A stretch of DNA of 64,000 bases, taken from NCBI GenBank assembly GCA_017307505.1, contig JAFKEE010000058.1:35127-99126 (forward strand). Direction: 5' to 3'. Made by a program: the position numbers and the translations under genes. The DNA is from Acidobacteriota bacterium (GTDB lineage: Bacteria > Acidobacteriota > Terriglobia > Bryobacterales > Bryobacteraceae). The notes below the pieces were generated by a model. That model had not been told where the DNA came from, ran no database searches, and saw nothing but the letters and a program-made list of their open reading frames with translations. Positions 61,262 to 64,000 of this stretch are shown here, in pieces (position 1 is the stretch's first letter; each line of letters begins with the position of its first letter).

Positions 61262-62776
61262 CTAACGGGTGGTCGGCCTCTTCGCCCTCAACCCCGCCAG
61301 AGCCTGGGCGAGCTGACCGGCCGCCAGTTTCAAAGCGGCGGACGAGTAGCCGGCATAACCGAGCATGAGACCGCGACGAGCGGGCTCTGCCAGACAATAG
61401 GCCGAGATCGGCTGGGCGATGACGCCCGCGTTGGCGGCGAGCCGGCTGGCTTCGACGTCATCGACGGTGCCGGGGAGCCAGCCTACGAGGTGCATGCCGG
61501 CCGCGGCGGGCGACAGCTCCAGGAGGCCGTCCAACTCCCTGGTCAGGGCTTCGACGATGGTGTCGCGGCGTTCCTGGTATAGGGTCCGCATGCGGCGGAT
61601 GTGGCGGCCGAAATGGCCCTCCCGCATGAACTCCGCCAGGACGGCCTGATCGACCATTGGAGAATGGCGGTCGGCAATCGACCGTGCGGCCGTGAAGACA
61701 TCGACCAGCGGCGGCGGCGCTACCAGATAGCCCAGCCTCATGGAAGGAAAGAGCACCTTGCTGAAGGTTCCGGCGTAGATGACCTGGCCGCTCTCGTCCA
61801 GGCCCTGAAGCGCGGAGAGCGGGCGGCTGACATAGCGGAACTCGCTGTCGTAGTCGTCTTCGAGAATCCAGGCGCCGGTTTCCGCGGCCCAGCAGAGCAG
61901 CTCCATGCGCCGGGTCACGCTCATGGTTACGCCCGAGGGGAACTGGTGGGAGGGTGTGACGTAGGCCAGCCGCGCGCCGGGCGCCGTGGCGCGGCCCGCC
62001 CTCACGCTGATGCCTTCCGCATCGACAGGCACGGGCGCGAGGGCCAAGCCCGCGGCGACCAGAGCATCGCGGGCACCCCGGTAACCCGGCTCCTCCATCC
62101 ACACCGCGTCGCCCGGATCCAGGAGCACCCGCGCCGTCAGATCGATGGCCTGCTGCGAACCGGAGACCAGGATGACCTGGCGCCAGTCGCAACGCACGGC
62201 GCGGGCCATGCGGAGATACTCGGCGATGGCCTGGCGCAGGGGCTGGGCGCCTTCGGCCGGTCCGTAGGTGAGCAACTGCCAGGGGTGCTTGCGCCACTGC
62301 CGGGCGACCATGCGCTCCCACAGGCGGAAGGGGAACTCGTCCACGGCGGGCACGCCGGGCTGGAACGGCCTGGGCTCGTTGCGGGAGAGCGTGTGGGTGG
62401 TGGCGTAGCGCTGCAGGGCCTGACCCTGCCTGGACAGGCGGGGACGGGTGGGCGCCCCGGGTGGGGTGGTGGAGGTGCCGCGCACTGCCCGGAGACTGTC
62501 ATCGGGCAGACGTAGCGTCACGTAGGTGCCTGAGCCGGCCTCGCCTTCCAGGTAGCCTTCGGCGAGCAGTTGGGCATAGGCGTTCACCACGGTGTTGCGG
62601 GAGACGGACAGCTCCGCCGCCAGCAGGCGTGACGAGGGCAGTTGTGTGCCCCTGGCGATGCGCCCGTCGAGGATGGCGTCGCGGATGCCCTCGTAGAGCT
62701 GGTGATAGAGGGGCTCAGCGCTCGCCGGATCGAGAGCGAAGATCGGAGACAGGAAGGTGGAGGATTTTCTGCCCAT
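61262..62776 (-). CDS. MocR-type regulator: GntR winged helix fused to aminotransferase domain
   Basis: A protein of 504 residues from ATG 62776. Residues about 15-90 are a GntR winged helix (LYHQLYEGIRDAILDGRIA, GTQLPSSRLLAAELSVSRNTV, here quoted as LPSSRLLAAELSVSRNTVV). From about 120 the chain is a fold-type I aminotransferase-like domain with the PLP lysine in YAGTFSKVLFPSMRLGYL. MocR/PdxR proteins use PLP as an effector, often controlling vitamin B6 genes. Its divergent neighbour is a PNPOx-fold flavoprotein, a typical target. The much longer open frame running to the right edge is antisense to that gene and is not used. Confidence 0.9.
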   Translation of the reverse strand: MGRKSSTFLSPIFALDPASAEPLYHQLYEGIRDAILDGRIARGTQLPSSRLLAAELSVSRNTVVNAYAQLLAEGYLEGEAGSGTYVTLRLPDDSLRAVRGTSTTPPGAPTRPRLSRQGQALQRYATTHTLSRNEPRPFQPGVPAVDEFPFRLWERMVARQWRKHPWQLLTYGPAEGAQPLRQAIAEYLRMARAVRCDWRQVILVSGSQQAIDLTARVLLDPGDAVWMEEPGYRGARDALVAAGLALAPVPVDAEGISVRAGRATAPGARLAYVTPSHQFPSGVTMSVTRRMELLCWAAETGAWILEDDYDSEFRYVSRPLSALQGLDESGQVIYAGTFSKVLFPSMRLGYLVAPPPLVDVFTAARSIADRHSPMVDQAVLAEFMREGHFGRHIRRMRTLYQERRDTIVEALTRELDGLLELSPAAAGMHLVGWLPGTVDDVEASRLAANAGVIAQPISAYCLAEPARRGLMLGYAGYSSAALKLAAGQLAQALAGLRAKRPTTR

Positions 62777-62905
62777 GCCGGATGCCTGATGCCGGAACTC
62801 CCATTGTCGAATGCCGAGGCCCTGGTGCGGGAAGTGGACCCTGGCCGGGCCGGCATTCTGGATCTTTTCGCCTGCGCGCCGGGCCGTGCATGATGGGGCT
62901 TCCCC

Positions 62906-63490
62906 ATGAATACCGCAACCTCTGTCAACGCGACCATCCGGCAGCACCCCGAGCGCGCCGCCAGTGCCGAGGCGGGCGAGTTCCTCGCAGCCGGGACGGT
63001 GGCCCATGTGGGCTTCCACGTGGACGGGCAGCCCTATGTCATTCCGTTCTCGTATCAGTACGACCTGAGCGCTCCGGACCGGCTGTACCTCCACGGGGGC
63101 CACAGCAGCCATACCCTGCGGGCGCTGGCCGGGGGTGCCCGGGTGTGTGTGACGGTCACGATGGTTGACGGTTTGGTCTACTCGCGGACCGCGCTGAACC
63201 ACTCGATGAACTACCGGAGCGTTGTGTGCTTTGGGCAGGCGCGGCCGGTGGAGGAGGCGGCGGCAAAGCAGGCCGTGTTCGCCCGCATGATCGAGCGGTA
63301 CTTTCCGGGGCGGACGGCGGGGGAGCATTACGCGGCGGCCACAGAGGCGCAGCTGCGGGCGACGGCTCTGCTGGAAGTAACGATTGAGAACATGACCGCC
63401 AAGGCAAGGCGTGGAGGGCCGACGGGGCCGCTGGATGGCGATCCTGAGGCTCTGGGGACTTGCGGGGTCGTGCCGGTTCCGGTGGGGTGA
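62906..63490 (+). CDS. Pyridoxamine 5'-phosphate oxidase-fold FMN-binding protein (NimA-like)
   Basis: A protein of 194 residues with the split-barrel flavoprotein fold: GEFLAAGTVAHVGFHVDGQPYVIPFSYQYD, here quoted as TVAHVGFHVDGQPYVIPFSY; DRLYLHGGHSSHTLRAL; VCVTVTMVDGLVYSRTALNHSMNYRSVV, here quoted as RTALNHSMNYRSVVCFG. The HSMNYRSV segment marks the NimA/pyridoxamine-oxidase-related group, which includes nitroimidazole reductases and heme- or FMN-binding proteins. It is divergent from the MocR-type gene and may be its target; whether it acts on B6 vitamers is not certain. Confidence 0.85.
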   Translation: MNTATSVNATIRQHPERAASAEAGEFLAAGTVAHVGFHVDGQPYVIPFSYQYDLSAPDRLYLHGGHSSHTLRALAGGARVCVTVTMVDGLVYSRTALNHSMNYRSVVCFGQARPVEEAAAKQAVFARMIERYFPGRTAGEHYAAATEAQLRATALLEVTIENMTAKARRGGPTGPLDGDPEALGTCGVVPVPVG

Positions 63491-63858
63491 CAAGGGGGGT
63501 CCGGGCTGGATGGGGGCGGGCTCGCGGACTTGAGGAGTGGGCGGCCCCGGCAGTTGTGGGGTTGGGGTTGGTTGTGGGGCCGCAGATGGCCGACTGCGGA
63601 CCAGGTTGGCCACCGTTCCGGGGGGCGGCTGTTTGATGGAACTTCGGCTGGATTGGTCGCGGAAGGGGTGTGTGGCCCGCTGCGTTGATGACGCCTGGTT
63701 AGCCTGTCGCTCGCGCTCCGGGACAGGTGCTGGGTGGGCTGCTTCCAGCGTTTTGGGGGCCAGCAGAGCGGGGGCGCGCTCCCCTCGACTTTCAGCTGAG
63801 TTAGCGGCCTGGTGGGCTGTGGCCCGCTCCTTTCCAGTCGCGGTTCGCAGGAGGTACG
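63491..63858. other. Intergenic region without credible gene
   Basis: This G-rich stretch between the flavoprotein gene and the IS-like end holds only composition-driven open frames, such as a plus-strand one at 63537-63872 that is rich in Trp, Gly and Arg with no family resemblance. It may include debris of an older insertion, but nothing specific can be supported. Confidence 0.5.
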
Positions 63859-63903
63859 TTCCGAGGACATAGGTAACAAAACATTCCAAGGACATAGGTA
63901 ACA
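63859..63903. repeat. Two 20-bp direct repeats at the end of an insertion element
   Basis: TTCCGAGGACATAGGTAACA (63859-63878) and TTCCAAGGACATAGGTAACA (63884-63903) differ at one base and are 25 bases apart, that is, two turns of the helix plus a little. Repeated transposase-binding sites of this kind stand at the ends of some insertion elements, and an IS481-like reading frame begins just inside. Confidence 0.6.
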
Positions 63904-63910
63904 GTCGGAA

Positions 63911-64000
63911 ATGGAGCTCGGGAGCGTGAAGGGCAGTCCAGCATTGGGTATGCCCTGGAAAGAGGTCCGAGTGGAAGAACAACGACTGTCGATCGTTCAA
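63911..64000 (+). CDS. IS481-like transposase, N-terminal fragment
   Basis: An open frame from ATG 63911, with an in-frame ATG at 63950, runs to the window edge. From the second ATG the residues MPWKEVRVEEQRLSIVQ resemble the start of IS481-family DDE transposases, which begin MPWKE...QR before a helix-turn-helix. Only 30 codons are visible, so assignment rests on this motif plus the repeats just upstream. The catalytic core would lie outside the window. Confidence 0.5.
   Translation, partial: MELGSVKGSPALGMPWKEVRVEEQRLSIVQ

Larger units (their letters stand above)
63859..64000 (+). mobile_element. Left end of an IS481-like insertion element (cut by window edge)
   Basis: The stretch runs from the direct repeats into the start of a transposase-like frame and beyond the right edge. 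The outer boundary and target-site duplication cannot be set because the other end is not in the window. Confidence 0.5.

Noticed and set aside
63537..63872. Open frame of 111 codons in the terminal intergenic region
   Set aside because: Composition-driven (Gly, Trp, Arg, Ser), no ribosome-binding site or family resemblance.
62777..64000. Extension of the MocR frame to the right edge
   Set aside because: It is antisense to the flavoprotein gene and to the IS-like end and is of low-complexity Pro/Arg/Ser composition.
1..64000. tRNA, rRNA and CRISPR arrays
   Set aside because: No T-loop plus acceptor arrangement, rRNA segment or regularly spaced short repeat array was seen on reading the window; a dedicated RNA scan was not possible.

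Overview
The window reads as chromosomal DNA of a free-living, GC-rich Gram-negative heterotroph, most likely an Acidobacteriota member of the Bryobacterales/Solibacter type. That placement is an inference from gene content: a planctomycete-type cytochrome/DUF1549/DUF1553 protein paired with a DUF1501 protein, many twin-arginine or signal-peptide oxidoreductases (Gfo/Idh/MocA, enolase superfamily, ThuA, PmoA-like), several glycoside hydrolases, a sulfatase, RND efflux, rhomboid and an exosortase. No rRNA, tRNA or CRISPR array was seen.

Layout. 1-9 kb: a deoxyhypusine-synthase-like gene cut by the left edge, a secreted NPP-type phosphodiesterase, an enolase-superfamily/PmoA-like pair, a DUF481 outer-membrane protein, a secreted glycoside-hydrolase-like protein and an LssY-domain protein. 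9-11.3 kb: an MscS channel and a BrnT/BrnA toxin-antitoxin pair. 11.4-17.4 kb: sugar catabolism (GH4, GH95, mannonate dehydratase, ThuA). 17.4-24.5 kb: a CcdC-like membrane protein, a translationally coupled ApbE-DoxX-Gfo/Idh operon, a membrane-tethered regulator-like protein and a second Gfo/Idh protein. 24.5-32.3 kb: a coiled-coil protein, an RND efflux pair, a WbsX/GH99-like protein and a Ycf46-like AAA ATPase. 32.3-41 kb: SagB-type oxidoreductase, QueD, sulfatase, URO-D family protein, TauE exporter, acetate kinase, radical SAM protein, MDR oxidoreductase and rhomboid protease. 41-46 kb: an isolated cpaB-tadB-tadC set, an acetyltransferase and an aminotransferase. 46-48.5 kb: an exosortase E-type system made of a 54-residue APEID-CTERM peptide followed by an exosortase fused to a CPBP protease. 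48.5-61 kb: GntR regulator, secreted protein, methyltransferase, DUF1501 and DUF1549/1553 proteins, two overlapping membrane SpoIIE-type phosphatases (one degenerate) and a second ThuA protein. 61-64 kb: a MocR-type regulator divergent from a PNPOx-like flavoprotein, then the start of an IS481-like element cut by the right edge.

The parts most worth attention are the exosortase E module with its almost mature-domain-free substrate and palindrome-rich promoter; GTACYRG heptamer clusters shared by the exosortase and tad leader regions; the degenerate/intact phosphatase pair; and the ApbE-DoxX-Gfo/Idh operon. Starts were moved inward from the longest open frame wherever a ribosome-binding site, signal peptide or neighbouring gene argued for it.
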